A stretch of 64,000 nucleotides of DNA from the NCBI GenBank assembly GCA_017619585.1, contig JAFZSA010000034.1, positions 372,001 through 436,000 on the forward strand, written 5' to 3'. Made by a program: the position numbers and the translations under genes. The notes below the pieces were generated by a model. It was not told the origin of the DNA. It did not search any database and saw only the letters and a list, made by a program, of their open reading frames with translations. Numbering within the stretch: position 1 is the stretch's first letter; each line of letters begins with the position of its first letter. Shown one piece after another: positions 36,472 to 43,870 of this stretch. The DNA is from Bacteroidaceae bacterium. GTDB taxonomy: Bacteria; Bacteroidota; Bacteroidia; Bacteroidales; Bacteroidaceae.

Positions 36472-36567
36472 ACGAATGAGAGTTGCATATAGGCGCGATG
36501 ACATCAAGCTCCGCAACCGTTCTTTATAACAAAAGCCGTTGGTCGAGTACCTACGGCTTTTGTTTTT
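36472..36567 (+). ncRNA. Putative structured small RNA B, convergent with the second toxin-like gene
   Basis: Predicted transcript of about 96 nt. GTTGC (36482-36486) can pair with GCAAC (36513-36517) around a loop with GGCGCGATGACATCAAGC, followed by a terminator hairpin. It differs from RNA A in most positions but keeps the same plan: promoter, long-range stem, GGCGCGA, terminator. It ends 7 nt before the convergent stop codon. Confidence 0.45.
36529..36563 (+). terminator. Terminator of putative RNA B (may be bidirectional)
   Basis: ACAAAAGCCGT (36529-36539) and ACGGCTTTTGT (36553-36563) form a perfect 11-bp stem followed by TTTTC on the plus strand. On the minus strand it lies just after the toxin-like gene and is followed by TATAAAG. 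Confidence 0.8.
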
Positions 36568-36573
36568 CCATAA

Positions 36574-37074
36574 TCAATATGATGGTGAGCCTGGATTTAG
36601 TTGCTCTATGATTGACATTATTTCTTGGCGTGTTTGCTGGCTGGCATTAACAACTACCGCTTCACCACCAAACACTACATAACAAGCAGAAATCATTCCA
36701 CTAACAAAATCAGCTTTTCTACGTGATATGTATTTTGAAAGCTCAAAGGAACGTACCTGAAATATATGTTCGTCCAAATCAATCACAACGACTTTACAAC
36801 CCTGCTTCTTGGCTGCCTTAAAGCCTGCGGTTACACCTTTCTCCCCCATAATTCCCTTTCGGTCACCTAACTGGTTATCAATAGTGTATTCTGGATTCTT
36901 GTGTCCAAAAGATAGTGTGTGGGTATTTATTATAATCGAAACTTCTGGAAATGAATGAAGAATGGCGCGTGCTGCACGAATATTACTCTTAAGTTCTCTT
37001 TGGTCAGCGTTTACACTTATAAGCAAGCGCTGACCATAGACTTCATCCTCTATGTATTCTTTTGATGCCTTCAT
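36574..37074 (-). CDS. CdiA C-terminal RNase-like protein, paralogue B
   Basis: 166 residues, clearly homologous to 35572-36084: YIEDEVYGQRLLISVNADQ, SFGHKNPEYTIDNQLGDRKGI, AGFKAAKKQGCKVVVIDLDEH. The conserved NPEY, GDRKG and KKQGCKVVVID blocks are those expected of the nuclease core. The longer frame that begins at 37188 adds a hydrophobic stretch read through the promoter; the start at 37074 is preferred since it aligns with the paralogue and follows TATCTTTG. Again no immunity partner or export signal is seen. The diverged paralogues between conserved repeats suggest a cassette array. Confidence 0.6.
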   Translation of the reverse strand: MKASKEYIEDEVYGQRLLISVNADQRELKSNIRAARAILHSFPEVSIIINTHTLSFGHKNPEYTIDNQLGDRKGIMGEKGVTAGFKAAKKQGCKVVVIDLDEHIFQVRSFELSKYISRRKADFVSGMISACYVVFGGEAVVVNASQQTRQEIMSIIEQLNPGSPSY

Positions 37075-37085
37075 TTTACGAACTG

Positions 37086-37093
37086 CAAAGATA
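37086..37093 (-). promoter_or_regulatory. -7 box before paralogue B
   Basis: TATCTTTG on the minus strand, 11 nt before the ATG at 37074, with the same downstream GCAGT as paralogue A. Confidence 0.6.
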
Positions 37094-37165
37094 CAAAGAA
37101 AAGTAAAAAGAGGAAAAAGATTCCCCCAAAAAGTCAATGCTGTAGCCACCTTATCAGATACCAAT

Positions 37166-37280
37166 GGGTATCCGCATGCTATACCCACGATATCTGAATG
37201 CCTATGCTACGTCTACGCTACGCCTAAGCTACAAAGAAATTAAAGGAGGACCAAAGGAGAAGCAAAGGAACACTCCCAGT
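37166..37280 (+). repeat. Truncated third copy, R3, with a short inverted repeat
   Basis: 37166-37186 holds GGGTATCCGCATGCTATACCC, whose ends GGGTAT and ATACCC are inverted copies. The triple 11-bp units then follow from 37194 (one base changed, GCCTAAGCTAC), and similarity continues patchily to the ACTCCCAG near 37275. The palindrome and promoter of R1 and R2 are absent. It starts 1016 bp after R2, so the array period is about 1 kb. Confidence 0.75.
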
Positions 37281-37530
37281 ACCTAAATTTGTACCCTCCT
37301 CGAGCCTGCACGTGTAGACTCCTGGGGTTAACACGTGCAGACTCCCGAGGCTGCAAAAGAACCACACGGACTCCCCCAATAGCAACACGGGCTTTCTCTG
37401 GGAGAGATACGGCATGTTGCCGTCAGAGAAACGGCCTTTTGCTTATAGGGATACGGCTTGTTGCAAAAAATCCGACAGGTTCGGACTGATAGTCCGTAAC
37501 GTTCGGACTCAGAGAAACAACGAGGCACAA
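37281..37530. other. Non-coding stretch with degenerate direct motifs
   Basis: No convincing gene. It contains CACGTGTAGACTCC (37310), CACGTGCAGACTCCC (37334), CACACGGACTCCCCC (37363), and ATACGGCATGTTGCCGTC (37407) with ATACGGCTTGTTGC (37452), then TTCGGACTGATAGTCCGTAA. The AGACTCC/GGACTCC units recur every 25-30 bp. The TACGGCATGTTGCCGT and CGGACTGATAGTCCG parts are small palindromes. The purpose is unknown. Confidence 0.5.
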
Positions 37531-37534
37531 AAAA

Positions 37535-37563
37535 AACCTTTCCCGAATAAATCAGGAAAGGTT
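37535..37563 (-). terminator. Terminator of the VTC-DUF4956 operon
   Basis: On the minus strand AACCTTTCC and GGAAAGGTT form a 9-bp stem with an 11-nt loop, then a run of T residues. It lies 23 nt after the stop at 37586. Confidence 0.85.
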
Positions 37564-37585
37564 ATTATATCTGAACTGAGTTTCT

Positions 37586-38026
37586 TTATTCTTCCGGTTC
37601 TACTTCCTTTATCTGCATCCTGAAAAGCTCACCCTCCAGGTTACTGAGGAACTGCCATTCATCGGCTGTCTGCACGTTGGCGATGATGATGCTTTTACCC
37701 TCGTCAGTAACAAGGAAGTTGCAAGTAAAGATTACTTTCTCTTCCTGTGACTTTACAGTAAGGGTATTGCCGCTAACGGTCCACTTGCCAGGATCTTTCC
37801 AACTGGGAGAGGTTGACCAAGTATCAAAATAGGCATCGCCATTGGCATCAAAACGGCAACCAATAATCGTACTCCCTGACAACCACTTGGACCATCCGCC
37901 CACAATGCTATAGACAACAATGGTCTTGCCGGTGTGTACAACATCGTCCTTGCCGCATGAAACCAAGCTCACACTTGATACCGCAACCATTACAGCTGAT
38001 AAAAGAAACAACAAATACTTCTTCAT
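37586..38026 (-). CDS. Small lipoprotein, lipocalin-like
   Basis: 146 residues with a lipoprotein leader (MKKYLLFLLSAVMVAVSSVS, then LVSC). The mature part alternates strands (GGWSKWLSGSTIIGCRFDANGDAYF, GKWTVSGNTLTVKSQEEKVIFTC) like the lipocalin-like domains common in Bacteroidetes. Ligand unknown. Last gene of the operon; its ATG overlaps the stop of the carbohydrate-binding-domain gene by one base. Confidence 0.7.
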   Translation of the reverse strand: MKKYLLFLLSAVMVAVSSVSLVSCGKDDVVHTGKTIVVYSIVGGWSKWLSGSTIIGCRFDANGDAYFDTWSTSPSWKDPGKWTVSGNTLTVKSQEEKVIFTCNFLVTDEGKSIIIANVQTADEWQFLSNLEGELFRMQIKEVEPEE

Positions 38027-39273
38027 TAATCCATTGATGGCATAGTAGTGACCTGATGGTTCTTTACATCATAAACACTAGCATTCACAGTTGCATCTGC
38101 TCCCTTGTAATACTGCCCATCAACTTTCACACCACGAGAGCCGGACCCTTTATTGGTAACTTTTAACGAACCTGCTGTAATGGCCATATTCTTATCAACC
38201 TTGATACCCATGCAACGAGTTTCTTTCTCGGTTTCTTCGTCTTCATAGACGCCTCCTGTTGCTGTTACACGTATTTCAGTTGGAGCGTTGTCCTGATTGA
38301 CAAGCAAATGCTTGCCGACAGAGATTCCTTTACTGCCATCTCCTGTAGCATCGATAGTAAGCGTACCGCCAGAGATGGTCATCTTGTCGTCTGACTTGAT
38401 ACCTTTCCGGGTCTCGCCTGCAACAGTAACATTAATGGTACCACCTTTGACGAAGACCTGTCCGTTGAACTCCTTGTCTGGATTAGGTGTAACATCGTCA
38501 TCAAGAGTCAGAATCTCTGTCTGGATACCATCGCCCTGCTGACCGCTTACCGTAACTGTTCCGCCATTCATCATGAAGTACTGACCTGCATGAATGCCAT
38601 CGCTAACGGCATGAGTAACCGAAACGTTGCCCGTACTCTTCTTCAACTGCAGATATTCCTTGGTGCAGATTCCATGTTTGGAATTACCTATTACGGTAAG
38701 ACTGCCGGCACCTTCAATCTCAAGGTGACCTTTGCAATAAAGAGCAGCTTTCTGAAGACCGTCAGGAGCATCCTCAAGGCTATTGTTGGTTCCCTCTTTT
38801 AGAATCATGGCTATGCGCTTACCGCATTGGATATCCAATGCAGCACCTTTGGTGGAGATAAGATGCAAATCATTCAGATAGAACTTACACTTGAGGCTTC
38901 CCGTATATGTCAGAGAACCATTGGTGCTGGTTCCTTGCAGGACAAGCTCCAGCTCGTTATGCGTATTGGTACTGTTAATTACCACATCGCCGCCCTCTAC
39001 TGAGTAGTCAACACCCAGGACATTGCCTTTCTCTACGGTAGCCTGTGCACCATTCCATGTTACGGTAATGATATGCACAAAGGTAATACTATCTACCTGA
39101 CTGGTCTGGTACGTAACACCATCTGCCGTGAAAGATGTGCCATTGGCAGCATAGGTAACTTCTGACAGAGGTACCTTGGTATTATTACCACCCTGCCAAA
39201 TGCGCATATACTCCTGAGCTGACGCCACAGAACATGCAGCCAGAAGAAATAGAAGTGAGAACAGTTTCTTCAC
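38026..39273 (-). CDS. Secreted carbohydrate-binding-domain (DUF4353-like) beta-helix protein
   Basis: 415 residues with a signal peptide (MKKLFSLLFLLAACSVASAQ). After a short N-terminal strand domain shared with the 39301-39747 protein (TKVPLSEVTYAANGTSF), a right-handed beta-helix follows, with turns such as ISTKGAALDIQCGKRIAMIL, HGICTKEYLQL, DGIQTEILTLDDD and KGIKSDDKMTISGGTLTI. This pattern belongs to the Cthe_2159/DUF4353 pectate-binding type. It is likely a surface polysaccharide-binding protein. Such proteins often accompany CotH, VTC and DUF4956 genes, as here. Confidence 0.8.
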   Translation of the reverse strand: MKKLFSLLFLLAACSVASAQEYMRIWQGGNNTKVPLSEVTYAANGTSFTADGVTYQTSQVDSITFVHIITVTWNGAQATVEKGNVLGVDYSVEGGDVVINSTNTHNELELVLQGTSTNGSLTYTGSLKCKFYLNDLHLISTKGAALDIQCGKRIAMILKEGTNNSLEDAPDGLQKAALYCKGHLEIEGAGSLTVIGNSKHGICTKEYLQLKKSTGNVSVTHAVSDGIHAGQYFMMNGGTVTVSGQQGDGIQTEILTLDDDVTPNPDKEFNGQVFVKGGTINVTVAGETRKGIKSDDKMTISGGTLTIDATGDGSKGISVGKHLLVNQDNAPTEIRVTATGGVYEDEETEKETRCMGIKVDKNMAITAGSLKVTNKGSGSRGVKVDGQYYKGADATVNASVYDVKNHQVTTMPSMD

Positions 39274-39300
39274 CTTAATAAGAATCTAAATATGTTTTCT

Positions 39301-39747
39301 TTACTTTGTCAACTTAATGGTCTTGTCACCCATATTAACAATGTACATGCCTGGCTTCAGGTTGCTGAGGCTGATATTGGCACCCTTCTTGACATTGGCC
39401 ATCTGAACCAACGCTCCGTTAGCGCCATAGATACGCAGCATACCATCGCCCTCAACCTTCAGCTTACCATCCTTGTACTGCAGGTTCTTGGCCTCCTGAG
39501 GCAAAGCCTCGATAGCTGTAGGATCCTCTACAGAGAAGTACATCTTCTTGATCTCTGACAGAGGATAGGTGTACTCGCCAGCAGTAGTGGCAACAACACA
39601 GTTACCATTGGCAAAGGTAATCTTCTGGATGGTGGGTAATGAGATGAATTCATCACCAGAAGCAGATACTGTAAGGTAGTTATACTTGTCGGCCCACATT
39701 GTGGTGCATGCCATCATCATGACGGCTAACAGAAAAATCTTCTTCAT
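39301..39747 (-). CDS. Small secreted protein with T9SS-type C-terminal tail
   Basis: 148 residues: signal peptide (MKKIFLLAVMMMACTTMWA), one strand-rich domain (ISLPTIQKITFANGNCVVAT, YPLSEIKKMYFS) and a C-terminal domain (LRIYGANGALVQMANVKKG, then LKPGMYIVNMGDKTIKL) that matches T9SS sorting tails. It is almost only a sorting tail with a small cargo. Its N-terminal part resembles the start of the neighbour at 38026, hinting at a shared surface module. Confidence 0.75.
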   Translation of the reverse strand: MKKIFLLAVMMMACTTMWADKYNYLTVSASGDEFISLPTIQKITFANGNCVVATTAGEYTYPLSEIKKMYFSVEDPTAIEALPQEAKNLQYKDGKLKVEGDGMLRIYGANGALVQMANVKKGANISLSNLKPGMYIVNMGDKTIKLTK

Positions 39748-39767
39748 AATCTTGTTGTTAATTTGTT

Positions 39768-40583
39768 TCAGAATTTAAAATTATAGCCCACGCTAACTGC
39801 ATGGATACGGTTATTATATGTGTCTGTCTTCTCATCATCGTCATTAAAGACATACGTCAGCACATAGCCCAAGGTGAACTCATGCTGTTTGTTCAGCTTA
39901 TAGCTGGTTCCAATAGCAGTCCTGACCTTGTCTATGCACATATGGTCACCCACAGAGACGCTGTTGATAGCCTCGGCAGAAACAAAGGGAGAGAACTTCC
40001 AATGCTTCTTATCAACCTCCAGCTTCAGACGGCTACGAAGCACCTGATCAGTCTTGGACAACTTTGACTTCTGCGTAACGTCAGCAACCCACTCATCTCC
40101 CAAGTAATTCCAGTCATCATCAAATATGGGGTTTTTGCTATACTCTATCTTACTGTAATCCTTCTCGGGACGGTAGGTGAGCTGATAGCGCTCACGCAGG
40201 GAGACACGCAGCCACTTCCAGAATCGTTTGTCGGCCGTTGCCTCTACCGTGAATCTATGGCGGGGATAGAAATAAGAGGGAGTCTGGGTGTACACATCGT
40301 CCTCCAATGGATCACCCTTTAGCTTCTCCGGTCTTCTGCTATATAAGAAAGAATAGCCTGCACCAAACTTGATAAGTTTGTTCAGCTTATAACCAGCATC
40401 CAAACCGAAAGCCCATCTGGAACTCTCCTGTGCACGGTACTCTGTCTCAAAGCCAAGGCTCCACTTGGTGCCCAGGTTCTTCTTGGCGCCCACACTCATC
40501 CAGGTGCCATACTCATCGGTCCACTGCGCCTTCAACATAGCGGGAACCAATAAAACCAATATCAGGAGAATCTTCTTTTTCAT
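39768..40583 (-). CDS. DUF2490 outer-membrane beta-barrel protein
   Basis: 271 residues with signal peptide (MKKKILLILVLLVPAMLKAQ) and about ten amphipathic strands ending in aromatic residues (KWSLGFETEYRAQESSRWAF, RHRFTVEATADKRFWKWLRV, HAVSVGYNFKF at the very end), as in DUF2490 barrels. The C-terminal Phe is expected for BAM-dependent insertion. It begins 4 nt after the DUF4956 gene, so an export role for the operon product is possible. Confidence 0.82.
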   Translation of the reverse strand: MKKKILLILVLLVPAMLKAQWTDEYGTWMSVGAKKNLGTKWSLGFETEYRAQESSRWAFGLDAGYKLNKLIKFGAGYSFLYSRRPEKLKGDPLEDDVYTQTPSYFYPRHRFTVEATADKRFWKWLRVSLRERYQLTYRPEKDYSKIEYSKNPIFDDDWNYLGDEWVADVTQKSKLSKTDQVLRSRLKLEVDKKHWKFSPFVSAEAINSVSVGDHMCIDKVRTAIGTSYKLNKQHEFTLGYVLTYVFNDDDEKTDTYNNRIHAVSVGYNFKF

Positions 40584-40587
40584 ACTT

Positions 40588-41298
40588 TTATCGGGGCATT
40601 TTCATTACTTGCTCTATGCTGTTGCCACGATCCTTTGGCTCATCATAATAGATACGGATCAGGCAGCTGTCCTTCAGGAAGTCAATCATACCAACCTCAA
40701 TGCGCAGAATATGCAAACCGGTCCTCTTCTCCAGATCGGCCTTCAACTCATCACGCTTCTCAGGAGCTATCAGTGCAACATTGTCGTACTTGATGTACTT
40801 GCTGCACATGGTGCTTACCAACTTGCTGCTCTCGAAGAGCCAAACCATGCACAGGAATGCCAAGTTGACAAAGACTATAGTTACAATGCCAAAACCATCC
40901 CAATAATCAGCCTTGGGGTGATACTCGGCCTTTCCGAGTGCATTAACCACGCTGACGGCAATAAGCATAAAGAGGTATGTCATCTCGCGGATGGGCACAG
41001 CCTCGGTGCGGAAACGCATAATACCGAAGATGGCAAACAGACCCATTGCAGCACCCAGATTCATGCCGTCGCCTTCCATCAGGCTAACCAGCAAGAAGAT
41101 GCTCATGGACATCAGAATGAAGATGAACATATAGTCGCGACGCTGGCTGCGGGGGAAGTAGAAACAACGTGCGATAATGCTGACCACCACCAGATTGATG
41201 ATGAGACGCACTATCAATGAAATGAAATGCTGAGGGTCAAAGAGTGTCAACCCAATAAGATTACCCAGTTGATAGTTAATGTCGTTAAAGAAATCCAT
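40588..41298 (-). CDS. DUF4956 membrane protein
   Basis: 236 residues with about four membrane segments (LIVRLIINLVVVSIIARCFYF, YMFIFILMSMSIFLLVSLM, MGLFAIFGIMRFR, VNALG plus IVTIVFVNLAFLCMVWLF) and a cytosolic C-terminal domain (DLEKRTGLHILRIEVGMID). The motif GIMRFRTEAVPIREMTYLF is typical of DUF4956. These proteins travel with VTC-type polyphosphate polymerases and are thought to act with them at the inner membrane; their activity is unknown. Confidence 0.88.
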   Translation of the reverse strand: MDFFNDINYQLGNLIGLTLFDPQHFISLIVRLIINLVVVSIIARCFYFPRSQRRDYMFIFILMSMSIFLLVSLMEGDGMNLGAAMGLFAIFGIMRFRTEAVPIREMTYLFMLIAVSVVNALGKAEYHPKADYWDGFGIVTIVFVNLAFLCMVWLFESSKLVSTMCSKYIKYDNVALIAPEKRDELKADLEKRTGLHILRIEVGMIDFLKDSCLIRIYYDEPKDRGNSIEQVMKMPR

Positions 41299-41328
41299 AT
41301 TTAAAGTTTTTGTTAGTTCTCTTTTTTA

Positions 41329-42105
41329 TCAGTTAATTCTTGTATTGGCTAGTTTGCTTAGTTTTACCATCTTCAGCTTAAAAAGATTCTGCTTCAGATT
41401 CTTGTTGGTCATCACACTGCCTATGCAGTACTTGCTGAACCCTGATGGCTTGATACGTAGGGTACGCAGAATATCCAGTACAGGACTGTACACATTACCG
41501 TCGCGCTTCAGCTCAATGATTACCAAGGGACCGGTATTGGCATCGTTGTTGGTCTCCATGTTATGGAAATGCACATCATAGTCGATGGTCAAGCGCTCCG
41601 TCTTGCCGTAATTCACCAACGTTATACGGTGGAACTGATTACGGACAGTGGGATGCATCTCAGAAAGGCCCTGATGAACAAGTCCCTGTACAAACTCGCC
41701 ATTGGAGCCCTGTACCTCAATCTCCTGACAGGGAACCTCTACACGTTTTTTCTTGGTACGACCGTGATTGTTCTTGGTCTTAACCTCAAGGAAGGTTATA
41801 CCGCTATCCATATAGGTGCGCACACGAACCTTCTGTCGGGGTGCCCTTCCGTTATGATGCTCCAGGAAGAAACGGTGATTATCTGTATCCCAATAGGTAG
41901 TCATGTAATTGGCAATCTTTGCCCCCTCGTTGAACTGCGCATAATACTTCCCCTGAGCCAGCTCCAAAAGCTTTGCCAGATTCTCCTTGCTGGTAACAAA
42001 CTTAGTATCCGTCCGATTCATCAGACGGATGCTAGACATCTGCTCCAACGTTATGGGTTCTAAATGCTGCAACAACTCGTTAATACGGGCATCAATTTCC
42101 ATCAT
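41329..42105 (-). CDS. VTC-domain polyphosphate polymerase
   Basis: 258 residues with the triphosphate-tunnel fold of the yeast VTC catalytic domain, which makes polyphosphate from ATP. Basic tunnel residues appear in RTDTKFVTSKENL, RQKVRVRTY, LEVKTKNNHGRTKKKR, and the acidic strand VIIELKRDG. The start at 42105 (or 42102; two ATGs in a row) is preferred to 42126, which overlaps the -7 box. First gene of a six-gene operon that runs to 37586. Confidence 0.85.
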   Translation of the reverse strand: MMEIDARINELLQHLEPITLEQMSSIRLMNRTDTKFVTSKENLAKLLELAQGKYYAQFNEGAKIANYMTTYWDTDNHRFFLEHHNGRAPRQKVRVRTYMDSGITFLEVKTKNNHGRTKKKRVEVPCQEIEVQGSNGEFVQGLVHQGLSEMHPTVRNQFHRITLVNYGKTERLTIDYDVHFHNMETNNDANTGPLVIIELKRDGNVYSPVLDILRTLRIKPSGFSKYCIGSVMTNKNLKQNLFKLKMVKLSKLANTRIN

Positions 42106-42123
42106 TTTGCATAATAAACGGCA

Positions 42124-42131
42124 CAAATATA
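42124..42131 (-). promoter_or_regulatory. -7 box for the VTC operon
   Basis: TATATTTG on the minus strand, 18 nt before the ATG at 42105. No -33 match was found at the usual spacing. Confidence 0.55.
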
Positions 42132-42162
42132 GGAAAAAATATACATTTCTGTTGTCTGCAAC

Positions 42163-42193
42163 TTGTTTTTTTCAAATAAAAAATCTACTTTTG
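42163..42193 (+). promoter_or_regulatory. frr: frr promoter
   Basis: TTG (42163-42165), 20 nt, TACTTTTG (42186-42193), about 50 nt before the frr ATG. frr therefore has its own promoter here rather than depending on pyrH read-through. Confidence 0.75.
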
Positions 42194-42243
42194 TTTCATA
42201 ATTGTGGAAAGTAATTAAGAACCGAAGTAAATAAAGACCTATT

Positions 42244-42804
42244 ATGATTGATGTAAAGGAAACTTTGGCATTCGCCGAGGAGAAAATGGAAGAAGCCGTA
42301 ATGTATCTGGATGATTCTCTGGCACGCATCCGCGCTGGAAAAGCCAACGTTAAGATATTGGATGGTATCCGTGTTGACAGCTACGGAAGCCTTGTTCCCT
42401 TGAACAATGTAGCAGCTATCAACACACCTGATGCTCGCACCATTGCCATCAAGCCTTGGGACAAAACCATGTTCAAGGTTATTGAGAAGGCCATCATTGA
42501 CAGCGAGGTTGGTATCATGCCCGACAACAACGGCGAGATTATCCGCCTCTCTATTCCACCTTTGACAGAGGAACGCCGTAAGCAGTTGGTTAAGCAGTGC
42601 GGTAAGGAAGAGGAGCAGGCTAAGATTAGCGTCCGCAACGCACGCCGTGATATCCTGGAAAAACTGAAGAAGGGTATCAAGGACGGTTTGGCAGAAGATG
42701 CCGAGAAGGATGCCGAGGACAAGCTGCAGAAGATGCACGACAAGTACATCAAGCAGATTGAGACCCTGATGGCAGCCAAGGAAAAAGAAATCATGACAGT
42801 TTAA
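42244..42804 (+). CDS. frr: Ribosome recycling factor
   Basis: Splits post-termination ribosomes together with EF-G. The 186-residue protein has the family segments AVMYLDDSLARIRAGKANVKI, IKPWDKTMFKVIEKAI, PDNNGEIIRLSIPPLTEERRK and KLQKMHDKYIKQIETL. Length is normal. It is separated from pyrH by the accessory block, while rsgA follows it. Confidence 0.96.
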   Translation: MIDVKETLAFAEEKMEEAVMYLDDSLARIRAGKANVKILDGIRVDSYGSLVPLNNVAAINTPDARTIAIKPWDKTMFKVIEKAIIDSEVGIMPDNNGEIIRLSIPPLTEERRKQLVKQCGKEEEQAKISVRNARRDILEKLKKGIKDGLAEDAEKDAEDKLQKMHDKYIKQIETLMAAKEKEIMTV

Positions 42805-42808
42805 AATC

Positions 42809-42906
42809 AATTCATAATTAAGAATTCATAATTCACAATTATCTGTTGCATTCGGCTCACCGGACGTTTCCGTCATTATGAATTGAGAATTATGAATTAT
42901 GAATTA
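42809..42906. repeat. Inverted AATTCAT arrays between frr and rsgA
   Basis: AATTCATAATTAAGAATTCA to 42840 on the left and ATTATGAATTGAGAATTATG to 42900 on the right are inverted simple repeats around a GC-richer centre (GGCTCACCGGACGTTTCCG). The right end merges with the rsgA start (GAATTAAATG). They can form a long hairpin. Confidence 0.75.
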
Positions 42907-42907
42907 A

Positions 42908-43864
42908 ATGAAAGGACTTGTCATTAAGAATACAGGAAGCTGGTACGTTGTCAGAACTGACGACGGCCAGCTTTTTGATTGCAAGGTAAAAGGCAACTTC
43001 CGCCTGCGCGGTATCCGTAGCACCAATCCCGTTGCAGTTGGCGACAGGGTTGAGATAAAGGGGCAAGGAGCAGAAAACAAGGGGCAGGAGGAGGTCTTTT
43101 ATATTACTGAGATAGAAGACCGCCGCAACTACATCATCCGCAAGGCCAGCAACCTGAGCAAACAAAGCCACATCATTGCAGCCAACGTAGATCAGGCAGC
43201 CCTTGTGGTTACCATCTCACATCCCGAGACCAGCACCACCTTCATAGACCGCTTCCTGGCCAGCGCCGAAGCATACAGAGTACCCGTTGTACTGATATTC
43301 AATAAAACGGACATCTATGATGAAGCCGACATGCGATACCTACAGGCCATTACCTCGCTATACGAGAGTTTAGGCTACACGTGTATGCACTGCAGCGCTT
43401 CCACGGGAGAGGGCATTGACGCAATACGTCAGGAACTACAAGGAAAGACCACCCTACTCAGTGGCAACAGCGGTGTAGGAAAGAGCACCCTGCTGAATCA
43501 ACTCATCCCGGAAGCCAAAGTCAGAACGGCAGAAATCAGCACGTCGCATGATACGGGCATGCACACCACCACATTCTCTGAGATGTTCACTTTATCCGGA
43601 GAATCCGGAATATCCTCTTATATCATTGACACCCCGGGTATCAAGGGCTTCGGAACCTTTGACATGGAACGTACCGAGGTGGCTCATTATTTCCGTGAGA
43701 TATTCCAGATTGGGCAGGATTGCCGCTTTGGCGACTGCACCCATACAAACGAACCAGGCTGTGCTGTCCTGCAAGCCGTTGAAGAACACCGCATAGCCCA
43801 AAGTCGTTATGCCAGCTACCTGTCTATGTTAGAGGATCAGGATGCTGAGAAATACAGGAAATAG
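42908..43864 (+). CDS. rsgA: Ribosome small subunit GTPase RsgA
   Basis: Circularly permuted GTPase that checks late 30S assembly. The 318-residue protein has an N-terminal OB domain ([20 protein letters not shown]), the G4 NKTD (about 139-142) preceding the P-loop [14 protein letters not shown] and G3 DTPG, and a C-terminal zinc-binding region ([16 protein letters not shown]). All features expected of RsgA are present. It ends 6 nt before the convergent phosphoesterase gene. Confidence 0.96.
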   Translation: MKGLVIKNTGSWYVVRTDDGQLFDCKVKGNFRLRGIRSTNPVAVGDRVEIKGQGAENKGQEEVFYITEIEDRRNYIIRKASNLSKQSHIIAANVDQAALVVTISHPETSTTFIDRFLASAEAYRVPVVLIFNKTDIYDEADMRYLQAITSLYESLGYTCMHCSASTGEGIDAIRQELQGKTTLLSGNSGVGKSTLLNQLIPEAKVRTAEISTSHDTGMHTTTFSEMFTLSGESGISSYIIDTPGIKGFGTFDMERTEVAHYFREIFQIGQDCRFGDCTHTNEPGCAVLQAVEEHRIAQSRYASYLSMLEDQDAEKYRK

Positions 43865-43870
43865 TCTCTG

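Noticed and set aside
42196..42810. 204-codon minus-strand frame opposite frr
   Set aside because: Shadow of the well conserved frr gene.
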